Part shown: piece by piece, positions 23,380 through 32,521 of the stretch
Layout of the letters: every line of letters begins with the position of its first letter
Numbering within the stretch: position 1 is the first letter of the stretch
DNA from: Dinoroseobacter sp049800775
Lineage (GTDB): Bacteria; Pseudomonadota; Alphaproteobacteria; Rhodobacterales; Rhodobacteraceae
Direction of reading: 5' to 3'
Length of the DNA stretch: 64,000 nt
Assembly (NCBI RefSeq): GCF_049800775.1
Contig: NZ_JBNAFR010000003.1
Coordinates: 434,001-498,000 of the forward strand
Notes under the pieces: model-generated
Database searches by the model: none
Seen by the model: the letters and a program-made list of their open reading frames with translations, nothing else
What the model was told of the DNA's origin: nothing
Program-made: the position numbers and the translations under genes

Positions 23380-26115
23380 CTAGTGGCTCCATTTCTCCCA
23401 GAGGGTTTCGAACTCTCCGCGGTCCTGCGCCTCCGGAAGGATGTTCTTGCCCGCATGCGGATACCGGATCCGGGCGGCATGGGGGATCAGCTCCCCGATC
23501 ATGTCGGCGCAGTCCTTGTGGCGGCGGCGGCGGCCATGGATCAGCTTGACGCTCTGACGATCCGGATCATGCGCGGCGCCCATCTCGGCAAAGAGCGGAC
23601 GCCATTCCGGGTGCTTGATCAGACTGGAGGGGTCCACGGACACGATGGCATCGAAGGCGGCGCAATGGCCGGCATAGAGCACCGCGAGAGAGCCGCCACT
23701 GACGCCGACACCCGTCACGCGCTGATACCCGCGCTCGCGCACGAAGCGTTGTATATACGCGGCCATGCAGGGCACGTCCTCTCCGATGCCGGGTACGCCA
23801 TGCAGGAACACGCGTTGCGAATAGTCCATGAACATCAGCAGATCCGTGCGCGCCACGTCCATCCCGGCGAGGAACCGATAGGTCGGCATGGACAGGCGCA
23901 TCCGGTTGCCGGCGAACCCGACGATCAGGGTCTTGCCCTCGGGCGGGACCGTCGGGTCGCTGAAATAGAGGGCTGACGGCACGAGCACCTCGCGCTGCCA
24001 GCGGTTGATCTGCGCGTTGAGGTCGAGATAGCCCTTGGTATTCGTGAGCCGCTCCTTGAACTCGGCCTTCATCCGCAACCGCTCGATGAAGCCGAGGGTG
24101 CTGTGCGTCTCGTCGAGGTTGAGCTGTTCCAATGCCTCGGCGAGGGGCAGGACGTCTCCGGGGGCCAGATGGGTGAAGACGAAGTCGAGCTTGAGCTTGA
24201 GGTCCGAGCGCCCCTTCGTCTCGGAAATGAGTTGCCGCGCCTCGTCGAAATCGCCCGAGAAGATGAACTGCTCTGACAAAACGGCGCGCGTGACCTGATC
24301 CGCCTCGGTGTCGCGCGGCTCATCCTTGGGGACGAGCCCGTGATCCTCCAGCCGCTGGGCGATGTCGCGGATCGTGGTGAAATTCTCCACCACATCATCG
24401 GGCATCTGCGCATCGAGCACGGATTCCAGTTCCACCATGACGCGCACCGCAGACAGGGAATCGCCATCGAGGCTCGCGAAATCATCGTCGATGCCGACAG
24501 AGACCAGAGAGAGCTCCCGTTTCCAGATCTCGGCCAGCAGCAGTTCGAGCGGGGTTTGCGGGGCGCTTTGCGCCACGGGTTCCGCCATCTCGTCCTTTGC
24601 AGCCAAAGCGGCGAGGCGCTGGCGGTCAACCTTTCCGACCGGCGTCTTGGGCAGGGTGTCGAGGGGGATGATCTGGCGCGGGATCTTGTGCGGCGCCAGC
24701 CGTGTGGACAAAAACGCGCGCAGCTCCGCGATATCCCCTTCTGGTTCAAGCGCGACGGCGCAATGGATGTCCTCCCCCAGTCTCGCATGGGGCAGGGCGA
24801 AGGAGGCCGCCTCGCGGATCCCGGGATAGGCGCTCAGGGCTTCGTCCACCTCGGTCGGGCTGATCTTCTCGCCGCCGCGATTGATCATCTCCTTGGCGCG
24901 TCCGGTCAGGAAGAGGAAGCCGTCCTCGTCGAAATATCCCAGATCACCGGTCAGGAACCAGTCCCCGACAAAGGCCAGCCGGTTGGCCTCGTCATTGGCC
25001 TCGTAGCCGCCGAACACGTTCTCGCCGCGCACCGCGATCTGCCCGCGCGCGCCCGGTGCCAGGACCGCGCCCTCTGGTGACAGGATCGCGACCTCTGGGC
25101 CCGCGCTCTGGCCCACCGAGCCGGGTTTGTCCGGCGCGGGCGGCAACTGGGTCGAGGTGATGAGGGGGCCGGCCTCGGTCATGCCGAGCGTCCGCACGAC
25201 CGGGACCTGAAACCGATCCTCCAGCTTGGCCTGCATGGCAGGCGACAAGGCGGCAGCGACGCAGCGCAGGAACCTCAACCCGGCAAACGGCGCAGGCTGC
25301 GCCTGTCGGGCGGCCTGCAGTTCAAGCTCGGCGAGCGTTGTCGGAACCCCCTGGAACCATGTCGCGGCGTGCTGGCGTTGCAGGGCAAAGAACTGCTCGG
25401 CATCGAAGCTGCCTGCGGCGATCACACGGCTGCCCGCCGCCAGCGGCGCAAGCAGCAGATCGACGAGCCCGCCGATGTGAAACTGCTCCCACATCATGAG
25501 GCAGCTGTCGTCCGGCGTGAGATGCAACGACCGGGCCACGTCGAAGGCCGAGCAGCAGACATTGCGCTGTGTCAGCGGCACGATCTTGGGCCGACCGGTG
25601 GATCCGGAAGTCATCAGCAAGAGCGCGACCTGATCCGGTGACGCGAGGGGCTGCGCGGGGGGCTCTGGACTTTCCGATGTCACCTCGCGCTGCGCGTCCA
25701 CCCAGACAATCGGCAGAGAGAGCTGTCGCGCCGCCTCCGCCGCCGCGTCCTGCGCACCCCGTGGCAGCACCACCGCGTCGATCCCGGTGGCCGAGAACTC
25801 CCGGATGAATTCCGTGACGGTCATGGTCGGATTGAAGGGTGCGGCCACGGCCCCTGTCGTGATCGCCAGAAGCAGGACGGCCATGTCCAGACCGTTGGGA
25901 AACACCAGCCCATAGCGGGACGGTGCATCGGTCAATACCGGGCCAGCAGCCGCTGCGATGGCCTTCGCCAGCGCGGTCACCTCCTGCTGCAGTTCGCGGT
26001 AGCTCAGGGACCCACCATGGGGATCCAGCAGGGCCGGGGCGTCAGGCCGTTGCCTTGCCTGAAAGGCGATCAGCTCTGCGATGGTCCGGATGGCCGTGTC
26101 CTCGGTATCCTTCAT
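23380..26115 (-). CDS. NRPS-like protein: adenylation, carrier and alpha/beta-hydrolase domains
   Basis: This 911-residue protein has an adenylation domain (about 1-505; LLMTSGSTGRPKIVPL at 166-181, LGMTEAGP, WFLTGDLGYFDEDGFLFLTGR, PKTPVGKVDRQ). A carrier domain (about 520-595) follows, with Ser553 in LDGDSL as phosphopantetheine site. After a linker comes a C-terminal region (about 725-911) with a GVSGG nucleophile elbow at Ser806, like a thioesterase or hydrolase. There is no condensation domain, so it should activate one carboxylic acid, hold it as a thioester and release it. It overlaps the P450 gene by 4 bp (ATGA). The substrate code cannot be read reliably here. Confidence 0.88.
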   Translation of the reverse strand: MKDTEDTAIRTIAELIAFQARQRPDAPALLDPHGGSLSYRELQQEVTALAKAIAAAAGPVLTDAPSRYGLVFPNGLDMAVLLLAITTGAVAAPFNPTMTVTEFIREFSATGIDAVVLPRGAQDAAAEAARQLSLPIVWVDAQREVTSESPEPPAQPLASPDQVALLLMTSGSTGRPKIVPLTQRNVCCSAFDVARSLHLTPDDSCLMMWEQFHIGGLVDLLLAPLAAGSRVIAAGSFDAEQFFALQRQHAATWFQGVPTTLAELELQAARQAQPAPFAGLRFLRCVAAALSPAMQAKLEDRFQVPVVRTLGMTEAGPLITSTQLPPAPDKPGSVGQSAGPEVAILSPEGAVLAPGARGQIAVRGENVFGGYEANDEANRLAFVGDWFLTGDLGYFDEDGFLFLTGRAKEMINRGGEKISPTEVDEALSAYPGIREAASFALPHARLGEDIHCAVALEPEGDIAELRAFLSTRLAPHKIPRQIIPLDTLPKTPVGKVDRQRLAALAAKDEMAEPVAQSAPQTPLELLLAEIWKRELSLVSVGIDDDFASLDGDSLSAVRVMVELESVLDAQMPDDVVENFTTIRDIAQRLEDHGLVPKDEPRDTEADQVTRAVLSEQFIFSGDFDEARQLISETKGRSDLKLKLDFVFTHLAPGDVLPLAEALEQLNLDETHSTLGFIERLRMKAEFKERLTNTKGYLDLNAQINRWQREVLVPSALYFSDPTVPPEGKTLIVGFAGNRMRLSMPTYRFLAGMDVARTDLLMFMDYSQRVFLHGVPGIGEDVPCMAAYIQRFVRERGYQRVTGVGVSGGSLAVLYAGHCAAFDAIVSVDPSSLIKHPEWRPLFAEMGAAHDPDRQSVKLIHGRRRRHKDCADMIGELIPHAARIRYPHAGKNILPEAQDRGEFETLWEKWSH

Positions 26116-27311
26116 GCCGAAATCTCCACATCCAGTCGGTCCAACCAGCGATGCCCGGGCCGCGCCATCCAGACGCGGTCAGGCGCGGAACTGATCCGTG
26201 GCCCGTCCGCAGGGAACAGGGCGCGCAAGGCCTGCACGATCTCGGCGCGCACCATGGCGCTGCCGAGGCACATATGCGCCCCGGCGCCGAAGGCCAGATG
26301 CTGGGGGCGCTGGTCGGCGGGGCGAAAGGCCTCCGGGTCCGCGAACACGGTTGCGTCCCGATTGGCCGAGGCGAGCCCCAGCAAAACGATCGAGCGCGCG
26401 CGCAGGGTCTTGCCGCCGATCTCGACCGCTTCGCGGGTGATGCGGCCCTGATACTGGCCCGGGCTTTCCAGGCGCAGGCACTCATCCACGAGCCTTGCGA
26501 TGTCCTTGGTCGTGCCAAAAAGCGGCTCTGGCAGACGCGCCTGCGCGAGCAGGATGCTCAGGCAGTTGGTCAGTCCCGATTGCACATTGCCGATGCCATC
26601 GGCCGCCAGAAGCATGAGGTTGTCGGCCACCTCATGCTCAGAGACCGCCCCGTCCATATGCGCGACCAGCTCGGAGATCAGGTCATCCTCAGGTGCCGCG
26701 CGTCGCTGCGCCATCAAATCCATCACATGTTGCCGGAAGGCGTCGAGGCTCTGGTTGAGCCTGCTGAACTCATCGGCGTCGGGAATGGCGTGGAACAGTC
26801 GGAAGAAATCATTGCTCCAGGCGGCGATCTGCGGTGCGTCCCTGTCTGGAACCCCCAGCACGGCACAGATCGCACGGCTGGCGAAGGGCAGGGCGTAATC
26901 CGCGACCATGTCGGCTCTCTGCTGGGTCCGCAGACGCGCGGCGCAGGTCGTCGCAAGCGCCCCGAACCGATCCTGATGGCGCTGCGTGTGCCGCACGAAA
27001 CTTCGCGCGAGCCAGCCGCGCAGCGCGCTGTGGTCCGGCCCATCCTTGAAGGCAATCAGGTTGTTGACCACATCGGCGGCCACGAATTTGGCCCTGTTGC
27101 GCGCATGGACCAGGGCAAAGGGGGCGGGCTGGTTGCTGAACCGGGGATCCTTGAGGCAGGCGAGCACGTCCTCATAGCGGCTGATGAACCAGAACCCCTT
27201 GGGGTTCCAGTGGACCGGGTCTCGGGCGCGCAGCCGTTCATAGACCGGGTAGGGGTCCTCGATGGTCGCCGCATCATCCGGCTCGAAACTCAGTGTGGCT
27301 GTGCCCTGCAT
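26112..27311 (-). CDS. cytochrome P450 with unusual I-helix
   Basis: This protein of about 399 residues is a soluble bacterial P450. The haem-thiolate loop FGAGAHMCLG (Cys348 from the chosen start), the ExxR pair in ECLRLES and the meander region are present. In the I-helix, where most P450s have A-G-x-(E/D)-T-T, it reads AADGIGNVQSG, so the acid-alcohol proton-delivery pair is missing. It is coupled by a 4-bp overlap to the adenylation/carrier protein, which suggests oxidation of a carrier-bound acyl or amino acid. The start at 27311 (MQGTATLSF) or a GTG at 27356 are both possible. No ferredoxin partner is adjacent. Confidence 0.88.
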   Translation of the reverse strand: MQGTATLSFEPDDAATIEDPYPVYERLRARDPVHWNPKGFWFISRYEDVLACLKDPRFSNQPAPFALVHARNRAKFVAADVVNNLIAFKDGPDHSALRGWLARSFVRHTQRHQDRFGALATTCAARLRTQQRADMVADYALPFASRAICAVLGVPDRDAPQIAAWSNDFFRLFHAIPDADEFSRLNQSLDAFRQHVMDLMAQRRAAPEDDLISELVAHMDGAVSEHEVADNLMLLAADGIGNVQSGLTNCLSILLAQARLPEPLFGTTKDIARLVDECLRLESPGQYQGRITREAVEIGGKTLRARSIVLLGLASANRDATVFADPEAFRPADQRPQHLAFGAGAHMCLGSAMVRAEIVQALRALFPADGPRISSAPDRVWMARPGHRWLDRLDVEISA

Positions 27312-27487
27312 CCATCCAGCACGCGCCCGCGACACCCTGTGACCTGCACTGGCCACCCTGACGTCACTGGCTCCGTGTATCCCTCACTCCCCGTCCTAGA
27401 TTTTTATGGCATAGCGCGAAGCCCTTGTTAACACCGGATCCGGGCGAGCTATGCGGCGCGTGCGGGGGGCAGCGCGGGCCAAAGGGC

Positions 27488-27898
27488 TCAGGAACAGGGT
27501 GGAGGGCCGTTCGGGCAATCGATCAGGTAGCCCAAGCCGCCATGTGCCAGCCGCGTGGCAATCTCGGTCGAGCGTCCCTTGGCCAGCACGCTGCCATCGG
27601 GCGCGATCACCTGCCAGTCGGCCTGCAACAAGGCAATGTCTCCGACGATGACCTCGGACACAAGTGTGCTCTGGGTGGTCGGTGTCTGACCGAGGAACCC
27701 GGCAAAGACCGCACGCACACCGGCATGACCGATCCTCGGAGGCGCGTCCGGCGGAAAGAAGATCGTGCAGTCGGGATGGAAGAGCCCGGTGATGCCGTCC
27801 AGATTTCCGCGTTCGAGACAGGCGCTGACGCATTGGGCGATCTCGCCGGGACGTTGGGCGATAGGGGATGTGTTGGGATCTCTCCAGATTGGCGGCAA
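27488..27898 (-). CDS. SnoaL/NTF2-like protein, start unclear
   Basis: About 125 residues match the SnoaL-like/ketosteroid-isomerase NTF2 fold: ERGNLDGITGLFHPDCTIFFPPDAPPRIGHAGVRAVFAGFL, then the strand pair VSEVIVGDIALLQADWQVIAPDG. No ATG or GTG in frame lies near the expected N-terminus; the only candidate is a TTG at 27898 without a ribosome site, and the open frame runs on to 28075 antisense to LysR. The 5' end may be damaged together with that of the divergent lysR. Function is unknown; such small proteins isomerise, cyclise or simply bind small molecules. Confidence 0.6.
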   Translation of the reverse strand: MPPIWRDPNTSPIAQRPGEIAQCVSACLERGNLDGITGLFHPDCTIFFPPDAPPRIGHAGVRAVFAGFLGQTPTTQSTLVSEVIVGDIALLQADWQVIAPDGSVLAKGRSTEIATRLAHGGLGYLIDCPNGPPPCS

Positions 27899-27914
27899 AG
27901 GCGCAGCGCGTGGC

Positions 27915-28482
27915 GCCCTGCGTGTCCTTTGCGAAGCCTCCCGGCAGGGGGGATTTCGCGCGGCTGCGGCGCAATTGCGCGAGGCCACAGCCTCGGTCAG
28001 CGAGGCGGTGCAGCGGTTCGAGGACCGGCTGGGCGTGCGGCTGTTCGAGCGCTCCTCTGGCTCCGTGCGGCTCACCCCGATCGGGGAGGCATTCTACGCC
28101 AAGAGCCTGCCCGCGATTGTCGAGCTTGAGGCAGCCCTGCGCGATCTCGATGACCAGAAGCATGAGGTGACCGGGGTCCTGCGCCTCTCGGCCCCCTATA
28201 GCGCGGGGCCCTTCTTTCTCGACGCGCTCGTGGCCCGCTTTGCCGAGGCTTATCCGGCGGTGGATGTGGAGTTGATTTTTGATGACCGAAAGGTCGACTT
28301 GCTGACCTCGGGGATCGATGCGGCGATCCGGTCGAGCCCGTTGCTCGGGCCGGACACCCATGCGGTCGCGGTCGGGCCGGAACTGGCCATGGCTGTCGTC
28401 GCCTCAACGGAGTATCTCGCCCGCCGCGGCAGGCCAGCCCATCCGCGGGACATCCTCGGTCACGACGCCCTTTGTTATGCTA
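27915..28482 (+). pseudogene. LysR-family regulator, lacking both ends
   Basis: The helix-turn-helix (GFRAAAAQLREATASVSEAVQRFEDRLGVRLFERSSGSVRLTPIGEAF) and the first part of the effector domain (LRLSAPYSAGPFFLDALVARFAEAYPAVDVELIFDD..., HPRDILGHDALCY) are well preserved. The N-terminal few residues have no good start codon in this frame; an ATG at 27869 is in another frame. After codon ~28476 the sequence changes abruptly to a DedA protein, so about the last 100 residues are gone. The remnant cannot form a complete regulator. Confidence 0.75.
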
Positions 28483-30096
28483 TTGGTCGCGGCGGGCGGA
28501 TCCCTCTGGCCCGCGATTGTGGTGCTGGTCTTTGCCTGGGCGGGGGATGTGACGAGCTACGCGATCGGCGCGCGCTACGGTCCGCGCCTGACGCTTCCGT
28601 TCCTGCGACATCACAAGCGGCGGCGCGCCTGGCGCAGGGCCAGGACCGAGCTGGCCACGCGTGGCGCGGTCTTTGTCGTGGTGGCGCGGTTTCTCGGCCC
28701 GGTGGCCTGGGTCACCCCGTTTCTGGCGGGCAGTCTGAGCATGCCATGGCGGATGTTTCTGCCGGCCTCTGGCCTTGGGGTGGTCCTGGGTGTCGGGCAG
28801 TTTCTGATCTACGTGGCGCTCGGCGCGCAGGTTCTGGACCATGTGCTGCCCTTCATGGTGGATCACCTGGCGGTCATCCTGCTTGGCCTCTGCACCCTGC
28901 TCTCCGGGCTCTATATCTGGCGACGGAGCGAGCGGTCCTTTGCGGCGAAATGCCTGCAGGTCACGGGGCTGGCGGCCTTGGTCTTTCTCGGCTCCAACCT
29001 TCTCTACTTTTTCGTGCTGAACAGCCATGTGGGCCCGCTCCTGCCGCGTGACAGCTACCAATCCGCTTGCGAGGCGGCGGAGGGGCCCTTCACCGTTTAT
29101 CCCGGGGAGACGGATCTGCACCTGCCGCAACCGGTCAATGTCATCCTCTATGACAGGGGCGGCGGGGCCGGGTTGATGGCGCATCTGGGCTGGCATCGCA
29201 ATGTGACCTTCACCCATGACGAGATCGGGTTTCTCCGCTACCTGACGCTTCTGCTTCAGAGCACTCCGCCGATCTCCGAGCTCTATCTCGCGGGTGTTCC
29301 GGCGGATAGCGCGCATCAGATGCCCGGATCGCTCCGCGCGCGCGAGCATATCCGCTGGTGGGATATGGGGGCGGGGATCCATCTCGGTGCGATCAGCAAA
29401 GACGAGGAGATCGCGATCAAGTATTACAGCCATCTGCCGGTGCTTTTGCATGATATCGACCCCAAGGTGGACATGTCGCGGCACCTTCTGGCCCGGCAGG
29501 TGGCGCAAAGCACTGCCTATCAGGTGCTGGGCCATGCGCCCTTGGCTGCGGCGGTGCCGGACGGGGTGACGGCCGATTACGAAACCGATGGCAAGGTTCT
29601 GGTGATCGCCTGCAAGGGGGAGCAGGTCCCTCCGGACCTGTTGAAGTGCCTGCAGTTGGCAGGACGGGGCGCGCCCGGACAGCCCGCCAGCCATGGGGGC
29701 AGGGCCGCTGCGCGTGCGACCCGTAGCCTTCGGACGGCTAGGACCGGGGGGCGGGGACGCCGCCCCGGAGAAGCTTTTGAAAGGCCGCCGCAAGGGTCGG
29801 GGCCATCTCGGCATATTGGTCGCGAAACAGCATCTGCGTGCCCACAAAGGCGGCGTATTCGAGCCGGGCGAGTGTGTCCGCCTCTGACGCGGGCAGGGCA
29901 AAGCGCTGTTGGTACATCCCGCTCACATAGTCGATCCGCAGGGCGTCTACCTCCGCAAGGGCTGCGGCGGCCACGGGGTTCTGACTGGCGAAACTGCGCA
30001 CGCCCATTTCCACGGCGGCATCGAGCCTTGTGGCCAGATCCGCCAGTCGGTCCGCCTTCTGCGCCGGATCGGGAACCGCCTCCAAAGCCGCGATGA
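28477..30096 (+). pseudogene. DedA-LssY membrane protein, 5' end deleted and joined to lysR
   Basis: From ATG 28477 the frame reads LLVAAGGSLWPAIVVLVFAWAGDVTSYAIGARYG, the middle of a DedA (SNARE-associated Golgi) domain. More membrane helices follow (to about 29010), then an LssY C-terminal domain (PVNVILYDRGGG, HRNVTFTHDEIGFLRY, EEIAIKYYSHLPVLLHDIDP). The first ~50 residues of the DedA domain are missing, replaced by the truncated LysR. Recognisable family sequence ends near 29650; the frame then runs antisense through the tetR gene to 30096. DedA proteins move lipid carriers or maintain membrane potential. Whether the remnant is translated from 28477 is unknown. Confidence 0.65.
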
Positions 30097-30319
30097 TCGG
30101 GCGCGTGTTGGTGTCGCGCCAGTGAAACACGAGGGCCTCGAAGAACTCCGACTGGTCCTCGAAATGGTGGTAGAAGGACCCAATGGTCTTGCCCGCCGCG
30201 CCCACCAGCGCGTTCAGTTTCAGCGCCTCGGGGCCATCGCTCGCCAGCCGCGACAGGCCAAAGGCCAGCCAGTCGTCTTTGCCAAACCGCTTGGTCTTTG
30301 ATCCCGAGCTCGGACGCAT
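29738..30319 (-). CDS. TetR/AcrR-family regulator
   Basis: This 193-residue protein has the TetR N-terminal helix-turn-helix (WLAFGLSRLASDGPEALKLNALVGAAGKTIGSFYHHFEDQSEFFEALVFHW) and an all-helical ligand domain. The SFYHHF element is typical. It is transcribed toward the damaged DedA-LssY gene and divergent from an AraC regulator 92 bp away. The target is unknown; a near-palindrome centred on GAATTC lies in the divergent gap but is weak. Confidence 0.87.
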   Translation of the reverse strand: MRPSSGSKTKRFGKDDWLAFGLSRLASDGPEALKLNALVGAAGKTIGSFYHHFEDQSEFFEALVFHWRDTNTRPIIAALEAVPDPAQKADRLADLATRLDAAVEMGVRSFASQNPVAAAALAEVDALRIDYVSGMYQQRFALPASEADTLARLEYAAFVGTQMLFRDQYAEMAPTLAAAFQKLLRGGVPAPRS

Positions 30320-30411
30320 CCAAACCTCATATCCTGCGTCACCATAACGAATTCTATGTTTCCGGAGAACAGCGTAGTCAACCGGGCAAGACCCGCCGCC
30401 CCCGGAGAGTG

Positions 30412-31332
30412 ATGCGCCTGAAAGACCGACCCGTCGAAACGCTCGAATGCCATGTGCGCGACAACACGCTGTTGATCCCCGAGGATCTGCACGGCTTCGC
30501 CGATGCCCGTGCGATCATGACCCATGGCCGCTCCGGGATCTTTCACAAGCGTATTCGCAATGACATGGAGGATGTGGCGTTTTTCACCAATGCGCCCTGT
30601 CTCGCCTATCTGGCGCGGGGGCGCGAGACCTTCACCGATGCGGACGGGGGCGAGACGATTGTCGGACCCGGAGACATGCTGTTCCTGCCCCGCCACCAGC
30701 ACATGCTGTCCGATTTTCGTAACGCGGACGGCCCGCTGGAGGCCTGGCTCTTTTTCTTCGATGCGCCGGTGATTGCCGAGTTCCTGCGCGTGGCCCGCCC
30801 GGCGCCCGTTCCGTCGGCGTCAGAGGGGCGCGCAGCGCTCTTTGCCGGGTCGGCCTGCCTCGATGCCTTCGTCAGGGCCCTGCCGCAGGTCTATGGCGCA
30901 ATCACCGCCCCGGCTGCGCTGGTGGAGGCAAAGCTGCTGGAGCTTCTGATGTTGTTGCACCTGCAGGACCGGGGGCATCAGCTCCACGGTTTTCTCCTGC
31001 ACCAGAGCCAGGACACCAGCCGCCGCAACATCCGACAGATCATGCGGGCCCATGCGCTCGATGATATGACCATCGCGGATTACGCCAAGCTCTCGGGGCG
31101 TTCGCTCTCGGCGTTTCAGCGGGATTTCAAGCGTGCCTTCGGGATGCCGCCGGGCACATGGCTGCGGCAGGCGAGGATGGACCATGCCCATGCGCTGGTC
31201 ACACGCTCGGACAAGCCGATTGCCGAGATCGCCCATGCGGCGGGGTTCGCCGACAGCTCGCATTTCATCAGGCAGTTCAAGGCCAGTTTCCGCACGACGC
31301 CCAAGCAGCTTCGGCAAGACCTCAACCGGTGA
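30412..31332 (+). CDS. AraC-family regulator with cupin sensor domain
   Basis: This 306-residue protein has an N-terminal cupin-like sensor region (about 1-170; GRETFTDADGGETIVGPGDMLFLPRHQHML) and a C-terminal pair of AraC helix-turn-helices (MTIADYAKLSGRSLSAFQRDFKRAFGMPPGTWLRQARM and IAEIAHAAGFADSSHFIRQFKASFRTTPKQLR). GGAGAG precedes the ATG at 30412; the frame open from 30298 is upstream region. It lies 100 bp before a string of small plus-strand genes (31432-33700) that it probably regulates. Confidence 0.88.
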   Translation: MRLKDRPVETLECHVRDNTLLIPEDLHGFADARAIMTHGRSGIFHKRIRNDMEDVAFFTNAPCLAYLARGRETFTDADGGETIVGPGDMLFLPRHQHMLSDFRNADGPLEAWLFFFDAPVIAEFLRVARPAPVPSASEGRAALFAGSACLDAFVRALPQVYGAITAPAALVEAKLLELLMLLHLQDRGHQLHGFLLHQSQDTSRRNIRQIMRAHALDDMTIADYAKLSGRSLSAFQRDFKRAFGMPPGTWLRQARMDHAHALVTRSDKPIAEIAHAAGFADSSHFIRQFKASFRTTPKQLRQDLNR

Positions 31333-31431
31333 GCCCGCTTTCCGACGCGGAAACCCGATTTTTGGGGCGCGCGTTCTATGGCTATGGCCCGCGTCGATGC
31401 ACCCTCCGCGCATCCAGGACAGGAGGATAAG

Positions 31432-31722
31432 ATGACCATCTGGGTGACCCTTGAGATGACCGTGAAGCCCGGGGCGTTCGACGCGCTCTCGACCTTTCTG
31501 CGGGCCAATCTGGCCAATGTGCGCGGCTTTGACGGTGCGCTGAGCGTGACGCTCTACCACGACGCGGAGACCCGCGCCTTTCTCATCCATGAGGAGTGGC
31601 TGAACCGCGATCACCATGCGGCCTATCTCGCCTTCATCGAGGAGCGTGGCGTGATGGCCGAGCTTCTGAGCTTCATGGAGGGGCCGCCCGAAGTCACGTA
31701 TTACGACCGGCTGGTAATGTGA
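31432..31722 (+). CDS. ABM-domain (quinol monooxygenase-like) protein
   Basis: This 96-residue protein is a single ABM domain: MTIWVTLEMTVKPGAFDALSTFLRANLANVRGFDGALSVTLYHD, then EEWLNRDHHAAYLAF. It resembles YgiN-type quinol monooxygenases in size and in the EEW-x7-H pattern. A strong AGGAGG precedes ATG 31432. It is the first gene of the AraC-headed operon, and its TGA overlaps the next ATG by one base. The substrate is unknown. Confidence 0.84.
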   Translation: MTIWVTLEMTVKPGAFDALSTFLRANLANVRGFDGALSVTLYHDAETRAFLIHEEWLNRDHHAAYLAFIEERGVMAELLSFMEGPPEVTYYDRLVM

Positions 31723-32057
31723 TGGCGGCGCCGCAAGACCCGGACCGCCGGGACATCCTCAAGGGCATCGCCGCCGTGAGTTGCGTCGCCATGAGTTGCG
31801 CCGGTTGGCCCGCCGCGGCGCAGCCAGCATCGCCGGGTGTGTCGCACCGCCGGACCTGTCTCGGCTCCGAGGCGGATGTGGCGACGGTTCTGTCCGCGCT
31901 GCGGCGCTGCCCCGATTGCATCCGTGCAACCGCGTTGCGCGCGGCCGATGGCAGTTTTGTGATCTGGCAGGACTGGCGCGCGCCCGAGGCGGCGGGGATG
32001 TTCTGGTCCGGGCGCGCTGCGCTGCGTATCCAAACCCTCACACGGATGGAGATCTGA
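31722..32057 (+). CDS. exported hypothetical protein with Tat-like leader
   Basis: I do not recognise this 111-residue protein. Its N-terminus, DRRDILKGIAAVSCVAMSCAG, followed by PAAAQPAS, looks like a twin-arginine (Tat) leader with a cleavage site after AAAQ. The mature part is only about 80 residues, with three cysteines (HRRTCLGS, RRCPDC) and an ABM-like end (SFVIWQDWRAPEAAGMF). The CPDC pair could bind a metal or form a disulfide. The start shares a base with the preceding stop, so it is co-translated with the ABM gene. Confidence 0.65.
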   Translation: MAAPQDPDRRDILKGIAAVSCVAMSCAGWPAAAQPASPGVSHRRTCLGSEADVATVLSALRRCPDCIRATALRAADGSFVIWQDWRAPEAAGMFWSGRAALRIQTLTRMEI

Positions 32058-32062
32058 TCCCG

Positions 32063-32521
32063 ATGACCCGCATCCTGCGCTTGGCCCATGAGTATCCCTT
32101 TCCGGCGGATCGGGTCTGGCAGGTCGCAACCGATCTCGATCACCTGCGCAGCGTGACCGAGGGGATGCTGGCCTTCCGCGACCTCCCCTCGGGCCGGATC
32201 CATGCGGGGCAGGTGCTGGAGGTCGAGGTCTCGCTGTTCGGGCGTTTGCCCTACCAGCCCTATCGCATGACCGTTGAGGCGCTGGATGACGCGGCGATGT
32301 GGTTTCAATCGGACGAGACCGGCGCAGGGGTCACGGTCTGGCGTCATCGCTTGCAGGTGGTGCCGACAGAGACCGGCAGCCGGATCGAGGAGCAGATCGA
32401 AATCGGGGCCGGTCTGGCCACGCCGCTTTTCCTTCTCTGGGCGCTGGTGATGTACGAGGCCCGGCACAAGCCGCGCTTGCGCCTCCTCGACACCCTGACC
32501 AATGGCGGCGCCGATGCCTAG
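32063..32521 (+). CDS. SRPBCC-family protein
   Basis: This 152-residue protein has the START/SRPBCC helix-grip fold: EYPFPADRVWQVATDLDHLRSV near the N-terminus and a long C-terminal helix (ALVMYEARHKPRLRLLDTL). Members bind hydrophobic ligands in a deep pocket. It follows the exported protein after 5 bp, and its TAG overlaps the next ATG in an 8-bp overlap (32514-32521). The ligand is not known. Confidence 0.82.
   Translation: MTRILRLAHEYPFPADRVWQVATDLDHLRSVTEGMLAFRDLPSGRIHAGQVLEVEVSLFGRLPYQPYRMTVEALDDAAMWFQSDETGAGVTVWRHRLQVVPTETGSRIEEQIEIGAGLATPLFLLWALVMYEARHKPRLRLLDTLTNGGADA

Noticed and set aside
30320..30411. GAATTC-centred near-palindrome as a TetR operator
   Set aside because: The arms match over too few bases to support a site.
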